Shown here one piece after another: positions 22,562-34,189 of a stretch of 64,000 nucleotides of DNA; position 1 is the first letter of the stretch, and the number at the start of each line of letters is the position of its first letter. Position numbers and translations under genes: made by a program. The notes beneath the pieces were generated by a model. It was not told the DNA's origin and ran no database searches. It was given only the letters and a program-made list of their open reading frames with translations. Source of the DNA: Liopterus haemorrhoidalis (lineage: Eukaryota; Arthropoda; Insecta; Coleoptera; Dytiscidae); NCBI GenBank assembly GCA_963971575.1, contig OZ020611.1:65691381-65755380 (forward strand), read 5' to 3'.

Positions 22562-25180
22562 GGAGGTTCGATCCTCGGTCCGCTTCTATTTCTAATATGC
22601 ATTAATGACTTTCCATCATTTTTAAAAATAAAACAGTTTTATATGCCGATGATTCTACAATCATTTCAAGTTCTACATCATTTAGCGATTTAATTAGTAA
22701 TAGTGATTTACATTTAAACGATGCTAGCAATTGGTTTGCGGCAAACAAATTTGAAAGTATGGTTATTTCTTTAAAAAAATATACATTTGTAGTACAGGAA
22801 ATGAAGCTCAAAAAATGACAAAACCTCGCAATTTTTTCGTCCAGCATCGATTTGGATAAAAATTTGGAATTAGGCTCATTTCACCCTCTAGTTCATTTTT
22901 TACATTGTGCCGTTGTACGCTTTTTGTTTTTTAAGGGTGAAAACTACCCCTAATTGTAAAAAATTATAAAATAACATTTTAAACCTTAATATGGGTAAAA
23001 TTTGGTTTGGATTAGCTAAATATGGATCGTTTTATGCTTTAGAATACAATTTCATAATGTTTCAACCCTTAAAAATCAACCCTTGTTGGAGCTTAATGTA
23101 AAAAAAAGTATTTATCTTAAAAAATGATTTCATCTTGCATCGATTTGCACCAAAATTTGAAATTAGGTTCGTCTTACCCTCTACTTCAAATTTTATATCA
23201 TGTTCATGGGTACTGTTTATTTTTTAAGGGTGAAAACTACCCCTAATTGTCAAAAATTATAAAATAACGTTGTAAACCTTAAGATGGGCTAAATTTGGTT
23301 TGGATTAGTTGAATAATGATTGTTTCATGCTTTGTAATACAATTTCTAATGTTTCAACCCTTAAAAACCCACCCTTGTTAAAGCTTGATATAAAAAAAAT
23401 TATTTATCCTAAAAAAATGATTTCGTCTTTCATCGATTTGCATAAAAATTTGGGATTAGGCTCATCTCACCCTCTACTTCAAATTTTAGTTTGAATGGAA
23501 AAAGTGGAACATGTAACGTATTGCTGCCGAAAATACTGGTTATGTAGATTATTACGCTCCGAACCGTGCTATTAAAATGTTCCGAAAAAAATTTTATTGG
23601 TTTTTTAAACATAGCTCCTTCATTTTTTATGATAGAAAGTTTTTTCAAAAACGATTTTGTGGGGCTTTTCAAGAGCTATAAGACTATGTAAATTAAATTC
23701 CTTAAGATCCCTTAGTTTTTAAATGGGGTGAGTTTGAAGGGCTCGAATAAGGTGGTGTTCGCTTGTAAATAGAGGTTTTAAACGGCTATATCTCGCCAAA
23801 TATTCACTGTACAGAAAATATATGCACAAGAAAATTTAAGTCATTAAAAGAGCTACAATTTAGTGCTCTTTCATTTTTTTCGTATCTCCAGTAATTTCGG
23901 AGATATTTTGAAGAAAAGGGTGAAAAATACGAAATCGCAAAAAATCGTTTTTTCTTTAAACTCTAATTTTTCTAAAATTAGGCATTTTAAATTGGTCAAA
24001 CTTCTTGGGTGTACTGAAAATGCATATATGAACAGAACCACGGAAGGGTGAGGATCAATTTTAATTAGGGGGGTAAATAGGGGGTGGTTTTCACTGATTT
24101 TTTCGTAGAAAAAAGTAGGTACCGACCTTATTTTGATCATAAGTCGCTTAATTTTTATGCTAGAGACTTTTTTTTTTGTTTGAAAGGTATAATCAAATAC
24201 TTTAAAAAAGATTCAATGAGTTTTCCTCGAAAAATGCAAATTTTTCCTGTTATTTGACTTTGAATCTTTCAAATTATGCATTTGGCGAAAAAAAGTTAAC
24301 CATTAACATGCCGTATCTCGGTTCGTATTGGTCGTAGAAAATTAGTAAAAAAAGTATTTTGTTTGTTTTTTTAAAATCTACAATTTTGTTTTCTACAGTT
24401 TTTTTGATAAAATGCATATTTTTCGAGTTATTCGCAAAAAACTTTTTAAAAACATCGATTTTTTCGTCGAAAAACTGTTACTTTCAACCGCGAATAACTC
24501 AAAAAATATTAGTTTTACGAAGAAAACGTAAAGAACATTTTTTTCTTAGAATTACTTTTTCCATCGATTCCTATAGTTAAAATGTAGTAAAAAATGTCCA
24601 CCCCCGAGATGGGGTGGCAACCACCCCCAAGGTTTTAGCGTACACCGGCATGTTGTAGAAAATGATCCTTGGGCTATTCCCTACCTTCTGTGAAAATTTC
24701 ACTTAATTCTATGCTGGACGAAAAAATTGCGAGCCAAAATGCTTCATTTCCTGTACTATTGAGAGTCCAGGCTTTATTAAATTTTTAGGGGTATATGTTG
24801 ACAAGGAATTAAATTGGAAATACCATGTTGATTATGTGAGTGGTAAGCTATGTAGAACAATTCTGTTACTGAGAAATCTTGTGGACATAGTAACTAAAGA
24901 TGTGCTCTTAGTAGCTTATTACTCACTTTTTCAATTACATATTTCTTATGCCCTCTTAGCATGGGGACACTCGTCCTCTGCTGATAGAATTTTTGCATTG
25001 CAAGGACGCGCTGGGAGAATCATTAACGGCATTTCTTACAGAGCAGACTGTCAAAAATCTTTTTTATCTTTACAAATTATAACTCTGCCATCGCTCGACA
25101 TATTTGCCTGTTTAAATTTTTTTTACAAAAATGAAAACGACTTTAAATCGTTTAATGACATTCATAATCATAATACTACA
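22562..25180 (+). pseudogene. Jockey/CR1-like LINE reverse transcriptase, split by a 1.97-kb insertion
   Basis: The first part (22562-22791) reads 'GSILGPLLFLICINDFPSF', then after a one-base frame change 'LYADDSTIISSS', the catalytic YADD box of reverse transcriptase. The second part (from 24757) reads 'ESPGFIKFLGVYVDKELNW', 'HISYALLAWGHSS', 'RIINGISYRADCQKSF' and 'SLDIFACLNFFYKN', the thumb and C-terminal section. The reading frame before 22791 continues without a shift after 24758 when the TA-flanked element is ignored, so the element landed in an already existing LINE copy. The copy is 5' truncated and contains one frameshift before YADD. It is not the same element as the relic at 21310. 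Confidence 0.8.
22792..24756. mobile_element. TA-flanked 1,965-bp non-autonomous element with internal tandem repeats
   Basis: The left end gtacaggaaatgaagc and right end gcttcatttcctgtac are perfect complements. A second matched block, ctcgcaattttttcgtccag, lies 20-45 bases inside each end. TA flanks both sides (22790-22791, 24757-24758). The left interior contains about 2.3 tandem units of roughly 290 bases, recognisable by 'agggtgaaaactacccctaa' at about 22938 and 23226 and by 'catcgatttg' plus 'caccctct' three times. No transposase motif is present; short open stretches are unrelated to known domains. The class is not certain; TA duplication is compatible with Tc1/mariner-type elements. 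Confidence 0.8.
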
Positions 25181-25326
25181 TACAAAAAACGAATAAAAAT
25201 GATTACCAAAAAACTGTTAATTTTGATGTGAATATAGAAAAAATATTCCTAAGCATCCAGCATTCTATTGGTTTCTTACACTTATTAAATATTTACAAAA
25301 TCCTGAAATATGTAAAAATTCCCATT

Positions 25327-25883
25327 TTACATCAATTTTTATATATAGATATCACTCACGGATATCCTGATATTTTTTTTTTTCTGTCTGCATTACACAT
25401 TTCCGTGACACGATACAAGTTTTATTAATTAGCCTAGTGACACAGGTATTTTCACAGTAAGGTAGCGTAACATAATACACTGATATTTGAGTATATCCAT
25501 GTACTCATATATTATATTAATTACTTCCCCAATTATCTCAGAGTTATTGCAAAAACATTTTCAAGCTCACACAAAAAATCCAAATTAAAATAACTAAGAC
25601 CCAAAGACATGTAGACTGATTTGTAACAAAGTTGACTTCTATATTAAGCTTCCTAAATGGGACCTTTTTTGCAGGGGTAGAAAGCTGTTAAAATATTATC
25701 ACGTTATGAACCAATTTTAGAATGAGACCATAGACATCTGTATGTATTGAGCTGTTCCTGGGATGAATGAAACATAGGCGCGCTGAAAAATTTTGAAGGA
25801 GAAAACATTTAAAAGGACAAGACTTGGATAACGGAATAAAAAAATTAGATATTTAGTAAAATTCTGGTTAAATGGGCGCACAA
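25327..25883. other. No recognisable feature
   Basis: Spacer following repeat X copy 2. The open stretch 25228-25428 crosses the repeat X end and is not a gene. Confidence 0.35.
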
Positions 25884-25979
25884 CAGTATAGTTCTCACAA
25901 GTTTCTTATACAAAACTAACAATCTGAAACAAAATTAGTAACAATCTATATATCAAAATTTACAGCAATCATTCTAATA

Positions 25980-26731
<752 letters not shown>

Positions 26732-26935
26732 TTCTAATAGGATATTTTTAATTGTAAAATGTTTCAAATTTTATTTCAAATTGTTAGTTTTGTATAAGAA
26801 ACTCTGAGGATTATACGTACCGTAAACGCCACTCTGCTGAGCAGTGTTAAAAATCTAAAAAAAAAAATTAAAAATAATGTACAATGATGTTAAACGAAAT
26901 AGATCAACAGGAATTTTTAATCAAATTAGTTTTGA

Positions 26936-27860
26936 TCAAAAAGTTTGTGTAATTTACTAAACAAAATTTATTTATTCATCAATTTTTATATTGCCCCCTT
27001 TAAAATAGTCCCCGTCGGATATAAAACACTTATGCCATCTTTTTTCCCAGTCTTCAAAACACTTTTGAAACGCAGATTTAAGAATAGCGTTTAGCTCCTT
27101 TAATGATTTTGCTTTTATTTCTTCAATGGTTGTAACAAATTGTCCTTTCATTGTTTTTTTCATCTTTGGGAAAAGAAAAAGTCACATGGGGCCATATCTT
27201 GCGAATAGGGTGGTTGCGGTATCATTACTTCACTATTTTTGGATAGAAAATCTCGAAAAAGCAATAAAGTATGAGCTGGTGCGTTATTATGGTAGAATTT
27301 CCAAGAATTCTCCTTCCATAAATTTGGCAGTTTTCTACGAATTGCTTCACGCAGCCAACGCAACAAGCTCAAATAGTATTCTTTAGGAACTGTAACACCT
27401 TTCGGTAAAAACTTGGTACACAATACCACGATAATCGAAAAAAAAAAAAAACAGTGAGAAGAACGTATTTTTTTGGGTTTTGGTTCATTTGGAAGCTTCC
27501 ATTAAGAAGATTGAGCCTTTGCTTCGATGTCACACCCACGTCTCATCACCCGTTTTAATGCGCTGGAGCAATATTGAGTCATTGACGACATCATCTACCA
27601 TTTCCTGAGCGTCTTCTTTACGAGACATTTTTTTAACAAATTTAACAATTTCGGAACAAATTTAGCTGCCACTCGCCTCATGCCCAAAACATTAGTGAAA
27701 ATGTCTTCGCATGAACCATACAATATACCAACTTCTTCAGCTATCTTTCTAATTGTAATTCGACGGTTACAAGAAATTTTTTCTTAACTTCTTCTACGTT
27801 TTTTTTTCCGGTGGTTGAAAAATAAAAAATCGATTAATATACAGAAACACAACTTTTTAA
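26936..27860 (-). pseudogene. Mariner transposase relic (lineage B)
   Basis: Reading the minus strand: 'RRITIRKIAEEVGI' and 'VLGMRRVAAKFVPKLL' (helix-turn-helix and linker, about 27790-27660), 'RVMRRGCDIEAKA' where GDETWV would be, 'SLLRWLREAIRRKLP', 'YHNNAPAHTLLLFRDFLSKN' (second catalytic block, about 27293-27230; the HxDN aspartate is N here), 'PQPPYSQDMAPCDFFF' (third catalytic block) and 'FEDWEKRWHKCF' to 'GGNIKIDE' near 26972. Domains are in the right order for a nearly full-length transposase, broken by several frameshifts. Terminal inverted repeats were not clearly found. The sequence differs strongly from family A. Confidence 0.8.
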
Positions 27861-28055
27861 TTAGCTGTCAAATGTAATTGAATATTTATAATGATAATAA
27901 TAATAAACGATCAAATTATATTATAAATAACGTTAATTATATTTACATTAGTTAATGAGGAAACGGCATTGTTTATGTTGAGACGACAAGACGATGCACC
28001 GGGTATCACTGTAAAATGTAAATCAACACTTCCTCGTCGCAGCGTACCCCCTACA

Positions 28056-28220
28056 CAGTGGCGAATTAAGTTGTTTTCTGGGCCCTGGGCGGTAAAATGA
28101 AAATGGGCCCTCTATTATTTTAAATAGAATGGAAATATTTGTATATATGCTTCGGTAGGCCCCCCGGCTTCGTGGGCCCTGGGCGGCCGCCCATTCCGAA
28201 CACCGCTTAATTCGCCTCTG
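28056..28220. mobile_element. 165-bp hAT-type MITE
   Basis: Ends cagtggcgaattaag and cttaattcgcctctg are inverted. It is flanked on both sides by the identical CCCCTACA (28048-28055, 28221-28228). It is GC-rich with 'gggccctgggcgg' occurring twice. No coding capacity. Confidence 0.85.
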
Positions 28221-28369
28221 CCCCTACAAACCATTTTCCTTGCCCCCAGGGTCGCGTACCCCCAGGGATACATTCACCACATTTTTTGGAAACAATTTGG
28301 AAGGAAATCAATAAATATTCACATTATTGGACGATAAAGATTTTCAGTCTCGCCACTGTGGCAAAAATA

Positions 28370-28455
28370 TTTTCCCAGATATCTAGCATTCTGTCTTTCA
28401 TTTACTTTTTTTCACAAAATTTTGAAATGTGTGGGTATTCAAAATGCACAACAAT
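28370..28455 (+). repeat. Repeat X right-end fragment
   Basis: Contains 'tctagcattctgtctttc', 'cacaaaattttgaaatgtgt' and 'gggtattcaaaatgcaca', a diverged form of the right end of repeat X at 8820-8896. No left partner was recognised nearby. Confidence 0.35.
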
Positions 28456-29211
28456 TTAAAAAAAAAAAACTTCATTTGGGTATTTGCCGATGAAGTTTCA
28501 AAACTATACCAAACCAGAACTGTTTGAAATGTTGTTCAATATTGTTGATAGAAATGTCATTGTTGGACGACAATAACACCTTAAGATGTCCCAGACGTGC
28601 GCCACTGAAGAGTACGTGTTAGGTGTGTAATTACATGCACAACGTAACGGGAAATAGGCTTTCGAGGGAAGGAAACGTGCCCAAGAATGAGCATATCACG
28701 TTACACGGATAGCAGCCTAGTGGGCCAAGTAAGCAGCCTGCAACCGGCAGCCGGGCCGAGCCTCCCAACACTAGAACAAGTAGCTGTATCCCGTCTCCCG
28801 TATTCTTGCGGCTTTACGATGAGGTTACGAATTTCCACATCCTCATGTAAATACATTCACATTCAGCGGAAACACCACCACTCACATTATTAAATGTAAT
28901 CGATACTAACTGCATTTATAAAATTAGTCACTTTTAATGAAATTAAAGATTAAATTAGTTGAAGAGTAGATGAGGTACAAGGACTTCAAAAGCCAACTAT
29001 ATAACTCTAATATCGACTACAATGTAACATGTCCTTCGAGTTTAGTCAAAGTGATTAGATAATACAATTAAGCAACGGCTTTATTAAAACGATTGAACCT
29101 GACATGGCCTGTTAGGGTCTAACAGGACATGTCAAGCTAGACAGAATAGAAGAATGTAAGCAGAGAATAAAGATCATTGAAAGTATTAAATGTTTCGAGG
29201 TGGTTCCAAAC
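28456..29211. other. No recognisable feature
   Basis: Contains a GC-richer part around 28570-28850, open for 68 codons at 28687-28893, with no motif I recognise. Confidence 0.3.
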
Positions 29212-29219
29212 CTCTATAG

Positions 29220-29999
29220 TAGAGGTGAAAAATGCGAATCTTTTTAAAGATTCGTTCAGTATTCAGTGCTCTCTAAAAATATTCGTTCTTTTGGAACGAA
29301 TCGTTGACAACAAATCTAGTGTTTACTGTCTACGTTACGCTGTACTTGGCTTTGTTATTGCAAAGTAGTGTACTGGGACCTGAGAACAGTAGAGATGCAT
29401 AGTCCGTGAACGTTAGACAGTCGCTAGTAGTTCGCGAATGGCGAACGTGTCAGTACACGTAGTACGTGTAGGTATTAGAGATGGGAAATGCGAATCTTTT
29501 TAAAGATTCGTTCAGTATAGAATGGCTCTCTAAAAAGATTCGTTCTTTTTTTGGAACGAATCGTTGGCGTACAACAAATCTAGTGTTTACTGTCTACGTC
29601 ACGCTGTACTTGGCTTTGTTATTGCATAGTTGTATACTGGGAGCTGAGAACAGTATACATTACACACATTGTACTGCGCAGTTTCCCGAGTCTGCCGTTC
29701 AGCTTTCGCTCGTGCCATGTTCTAAGTTCGCCCATCCAGATTGAGCCTACATACCAGACTACAGACATAGATGTACGTGTGTTCCACACTACACAGCCAC
29801 CAGCCTGAGTTTTGTGTTCGACTCTCGTTCCATTCCATTCCATATGGAGTTATACTGGCCACTCGTTAGCAAACTCACGAACCAATGTGAGTTTGCGTAC
29901 TAAAGATTCGTACACTGCTTATTAAAAGATTCGGTCGTATCAATTCACTGCAACGATGCGTTCTTTTGGAACGAATCGTTCGCGAACGACACGTCTCTA
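29220..29999. mobile_element. hAT-type MITE with duplicated left end
   Basis: Starts tagaggtgaaaaatgcgaat and ends aacgacacgtctcta. Flanks are CTCTATAG (29212-29219) and TTCTATAG (30000-30007), 7 of 8 identical. The first about 175 bases recur from 29476 (tagagatgggaaatgcgaat ... ggctttgttattgca), so the left end is present twice in direct orientation. Repeated palindromic words 'ttcgttcttttggaacgaat' occur at both sites and again near the right end. Confidence 0.7.
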
Positions 30000-30059
30000 T
30001 TCTATAGAGTCCCCTGTCAGGTCTGACTTTAACTTTCCCATCAGATCCAAAAAGACTAA

Positions 30060-30672
30060 GAGGGTTGCCTGTTATATTTCGGGATTTGAGATCAAAAACA
30101 ATTATTTATCAACAAAAGTGGCTTTATTGTTTTTCAAAATATTCTCCATGAAGATCAATACACTTTTGCATGCGTTTGAACCAATTTTCGAAGCACTTTT
30201 TCCACTCCGATTGAGGCACCTTTCGATAGTATATAGCAGATTATATGGGATCCAACGCGAATAAACCTGTTTGGCAGCCAAATGTTCATGCAATAGTGAA
30301 TATTTGCTGACCCCACTAATGCCCAAGGATACCTCAATCTCACGATTGAAGTCGGCAAACCATCGATAAACAGTAGTCCTTGATGGTGCTCCATCGCCTA
30401 AAGTTGAATTAAGTTCATCGATGCACTGTTGTTAGGTTAATCAACGTTGAAAGTTGTTAAAAATAATCGCTCGAAAATGTTCACGATTTAATTCCATTTT
30501 TAGCCGAGATGAATTTTTTCAAGTTACTGTAAACAACACAAATAGCGCTCGCCAAAACGTTCTGAGTACGTATTCCGTCATAAATGTCAAACTTAACGAT
30601 AAAAGCGTAAGTTGCCAGATGGCAGCACTAGTTTAGCGCAATACCGAAATATAAATATAATACCTAATCAGG
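30060..30672 (-). mobile_element. Internally deleted mariner (lineage C)
   Basis: On the minus strand, 'LNSTLGDGAPSRTTVYRWFA' and 'LGISGVSKYSLLHEHLA' (paired helix-turn-helix), 'SRWIPYNL', then a jump to 'NACKSVLIFMENILKNNKAT', out of frame with the expected C-terminal helix. All three catalytic aspartates fall in the deleted part. Ends share the block 'atatttcgg.att': gttgcctgttatatttcggg on the left and the complement of aataccgaaatataaatata on the right. Confidence 0.65.
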
Positions 30673-30920
30673 TTAGTCTTCTTCTTCTTCAGATATTCAT
30701 AATTGTCTTATATTGGACATAATAATCTTCTTTTTCCTTCCAACTTGCACGGTCCTTTGCTATCCTCAACCAATGTTTAGTAGCTACCTCCTTTATATCA
30801 TCAGACCGTCTTTTAGGTAGTCATCCTACGCTTCTTTTTCTGTATTTGAGACAGAGAATGATATTTGTTACCCACCTTTCATATATTTTTCTTATGATAT
30901 TTCCGGCGCAGTTCCATTTT
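30673..30920 (-). pseudogene. RTE-like LINE C-terminal tail
   Basis: Minus-strand translation gives 'KWNCAGNIIRKIYERWVT', 'RRSDDIKEVATKHWLRIAKD' and 'RASWKEKEDYYVQ'. This is the well-conserved LINE C-terminus (WAGHhAR, then RRWxDDIxxVAGxxWxxxAxDRxxWxxxxEAY). The frame changes at least once. The reverse transcriptase upstream (above 30920) is not present. It directly abuts the mariner at 30672. Confidence 0.75.
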
Positions 30921-31550
30921 TGCCTTTCCACCGCCGTAAAACCAGTTTTTTGCCGTATTCTTTACGTTTCTGGGTCTGTGCGTACAGATCAACTGGAATA
31001 AAATTATTATTATTATTGTTTCCTATTCCACAGTGTTATTCCCAGCCTTTTACGCCAATCATCACCTACAAATCCGAAAGTTTAACCACGCTAAAGCCCA
31101 AGAAAAGAAAATTGCGAGAGGAAAACCATACACAGAATTTTGAGAAGTAAGAATGAAGAATTTGGATGATTCAATCACTAACTTAACGAATCGTACAAAG
31201 AAACCCCCTATAATGACACATTAATAGTTTGACTTCTGACTGCCACCATAGTGGCCTTAAACTATTCTTTAAATGAGCTGGTGGCTACTTTAATGATCAT
31301 TGCTTGTGTATATTTATCGGACTCGGTTTTTTCGGCTAGTAGTTTTATGTCTTTACAGTGGTTCATCAATATGCTTAAATCAATGTGCTTAATTTTATGA
31401 TTTTTTGTCCGGTTTATCGACTTTCGGTCCCTTACGAACGATTTTACTTCTTGAATTTGATACATTTTTACAATGAATTTATCGTGGAAGCAAAAGTGTT
31501 AAGATCAACAATTTTCATTTAGATGAATATTTAGGGAGTTACGAAGGACA
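30921..31550. other. No recognisable feature
   Basis: Short open stretches only (30920-31150 plus strand, 31262-31465 minus strand), neither with a motif I recognise. Confidence 0.35.
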
Positions 31551-31643
31551 CTCTAAAGCAGTGTTTCCCAAAGGGTGTGCCACGGCACATTGGTATGCCG
31601 CAAAATTACCAAAGTGTGCCGCGAAATCTTAAAGAAAAAAAAA

Positions 31644-32738
31644 TCAGCTGTGGCCAACACAGAACCGACTGCCATCATAAAGTACTTGTTTAATTTATGC
31701 TGCTTTATCAAAAAATGTCTCAAATAAAAGTTGTTATTGCTTTTATAAAAACTCTTGTTAAATAAATATTTTCAAAATATTACTGTCGTGAAATATTTGC
31801 AAAAAGCTTAAAACCGACACGAGTAAACTCCCATTTCTATTTAACCGATTTTTACCAAAAGTTGATCAACTCGTGCCATTGATGTTAAAAGCTTAAGGCT
31901 GCGTATAACCCCCAGAGGTTACTAGATATTTATACAAAACTAACAATCTGAAATAAAATTAGTACCAATCTATACATCAAATTTTGTACCGAATTTTTAT
32001 CAATCTAATAGGGCATTTTTAATTGTAGAAACATTTATTGTAAAAATATTTTCACTCAATAACTTAAAAATAAACATCAGCAATATTGTTCTGTAATTTT
32101 TTAAATCTATTTGTGGGTTTCGAATAACTTTTATATTTGTATACTTTTGTGTAGAAATGTTCAAATAATACGTCAATTTTTTTTTTCGACCTGAATACTT
32201 ATACCATAATTTAGAGCCTTCGCCGAAAAATATTATACTTGATGATAATGGAATGCCACTTGGTACACGTACTCTTCACGAAAAATAAATCATTTTTACC
32301 CGTAACACCTATTTTTAAAACCGCGGCCGATCAATATGGCGGTAAAAATAGACTACCAAGTACAATAACTATAAGTAGTTTTCACAATAGAGCAAAATAG
32401 CACAAACATATTTGTAGAATGAAGCTTTAGCTACAATTTGCCGAATCGTTCGCAAATATGCGTCGATTGGTTTACAAGATGGCGTCTATAATACAATTTG
32501 CTTATTTACAATTACATAACAGTTTTTTCTACAATTAAAAATATTCTATTAGATAGATAAAAATTCGCTGCTAATTTTGATATATAGATTGTTATTAATT
32601 TTATTTCTGATTATTAGTTTTGTATAAAAAACTATTGAGAACTATAGGGTTGTGCGCCGCCTTAAATATGAAATTTCATAAAAATCCTTTTAGCCGAATT
32701 TGCTCTACACGTGTACATAGACCGACAGACAGACCGAC

Positions 32739-32786
<48 letters not shown>

Positions 32787-32922
32787 CAACAGACCAACAG
32801 ATATCATGCTAAAAATAGTCAAAATTTTATATAGGGACCTCAATTCGTGGAGATCGAAATCTCGAAATGTCAAAATCGGTATAATCACTATACCTCCCTC
32901 GATATATTGACGGTCGGTAAAA
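31644..32922 (+). repeat. CAGA-family repeat (copy D), middle level of the nest
   Basis: Begins tcagctgtggccaacacaga and ends gacggtcggtaaaa. The CAGA tract at about 32720-32790 and conserved 3' block follow. Between 'gatgttaaaagc' (31891) and 'aatatgaaatttcat' (32664) it is interrupted by the TTAA-flanked element, exactly where undisturbed copies read 'agcTTAAatatgaa'. Confidence 0.7.
31897..32661. mobile_element. 765-bp TTAA-flanked MITE (piggyBac-like)
   Basis: Flanked by TTAA at 31893-31896 and 32662-32665. The ends ggctgcgtataacccccaga and (complement) ggcggcgcacaaccctatag open an inverted repeat of roughly 130 bases that includes 'acaaaactaacaatctgaaa'. TTAA duplication is the hallmark of piggyBac-type transposition. 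There is no coding region. The element at 25884-26830 is a second copy. Confidence 0.75.
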
Positions 32923-33033
32923 AGCTAGCGTTGTAAATTTCTTCTTCTATGACTACGAAGGTGTGCCGCGAAAGTTTTCTTCTTTGACAAATGTTCCACG
33001 AGAGTAAAAAGATAGGGAAACACTGCTCTAAAG

Positions 33034-34187
33034 TTAAACTTCTATATTAAAAAATTATCTCCCTTGTTATTGACATCAAATATGAATATAACAAAAATTG
33101 TCTATAATAAGAAAACAAATCTTTTTTGTTGTACCCTAATACGACGATACACCCTAAATATAAAAGCTTAAAAATCACATATTTTTTATTATTTTACATC
33201 AAAAATATATATGAGTGTTACTCTTAAAATTGAAATATATCATTTATCGTTTACTCAAGAGCAAAATTAAATATTAGAAATATTCCTCTCTGTTTAATGT
33301 AGTATTTAATAAAAATATATATTTGGGAAGCTATGCGGAGAGCTACCTATAAACGAAGTATCTCACTTATTACTTACTTAACATCAAAAAAATATACAAA
33401 AGAGTGGTTTAGAATAAAGAAACAATTATTTGGTGTTCTACACTTTTATGTTACAGCAAATTATACATTAGAAAAACAGTACGAAGTACGGGTACTCCAG
33501 CTAGTAAATAAATATAACTACAGCAGTAAATTTTAAGGAAACCGTAGATTTGAGAAGAAGACGAACTAACAAAAATATGATTTTATATTATTCGTATAAA
33601 TAATAGTCTCATAATTGTTCGGAAAGTATTTAATGAAGTACTAAATAAATAAAACAAACCGGAAACGGTCCTAAAATTAATTTTCCCGCAGTGTTCTGGG
33701 AATGAGTCGCGAGACGATTATGTTAATGTGTTGTGTGCCAATAAATCATGCAGAACGTTCATTTAGTAATTGCAGAATTGCGTTCAGATGTCGCTCAGTA
33801 CACAAGTGGTGCAGCACTGCGGTGTCAATCGCGGCTTCTCGAAATATCGAGTTTAGTACCGCACTGGTACTGCATTTAACATGCACGCTAAATCATTCCA
33901 AGAACTAAAAGTATACGTTCAGACCACGACTGATTTGTTTGGTGGCTAATTTAGGTGTTCACCAAGACAAATGACAACTAAATGTTGCAGTATGTGAACA
34001 ATAGTATAATTTTTGTTTACATGTTTGTTCATGCTCATGAACAAGATCTTAAAGGGTGCAAAACTGACATAAAACTTATATAAATAACATGTTTACCTCA
34101 AGCATGACAAACTTATTAATATAATAAAAAAGCAAGCTAAAATATCTCAATCGTGTTATGGAGAACGAACACAAATATCAAATCCTA
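33034..34187. other. No recognisable feature
   Basis: AT-rich. Open stretches at 33333-33536 and 33702-33908 show no motif I recognise. Confidence 0.35.
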
Positions 34188-34189
34188 TA

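Larger units (their letters stand above)
20165..25326 (+). repeat. Repeat X, copy 2 (expanded by nested insertions)
   Basis: The left end gtgtgaattttcactcattt then cagggttatgtaggtattta (20165-20250) is inverted to the right end at about 25235-25326 (ttcctaagcatccagcattc ... tttacaaaatcctgaaatat). Blocks at 20885-21290 and 25180-25235 ('cgaataaaaatgatt', 'aaaaaactgttaatttt') match repeat X copy 1. Between them lie two LINE relics, a SINE-like repeat and a 1.97-kb TA element, explaining the length. Assignment of both ends to one copy is inference from block order. Confidence 0.45.
31559..33025. mobile_element. hAT-type element (outer shell of a three-level nest)
   Basis: Left end cagtgtttcccaaagggtgt and right end gatagggaaacactg are inverted. 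It is flanked by the identical CTCTAAAG at 31551-31558 and 33026-33033. The words 'gtgtgccgcgaaa' occur near both ends. The hAT's own sequence is only 31559-31643 and about 32923-33025; the rest is a CAGA-family copy that itself holds a TTAA-flanked element. Confidence 0.85.
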
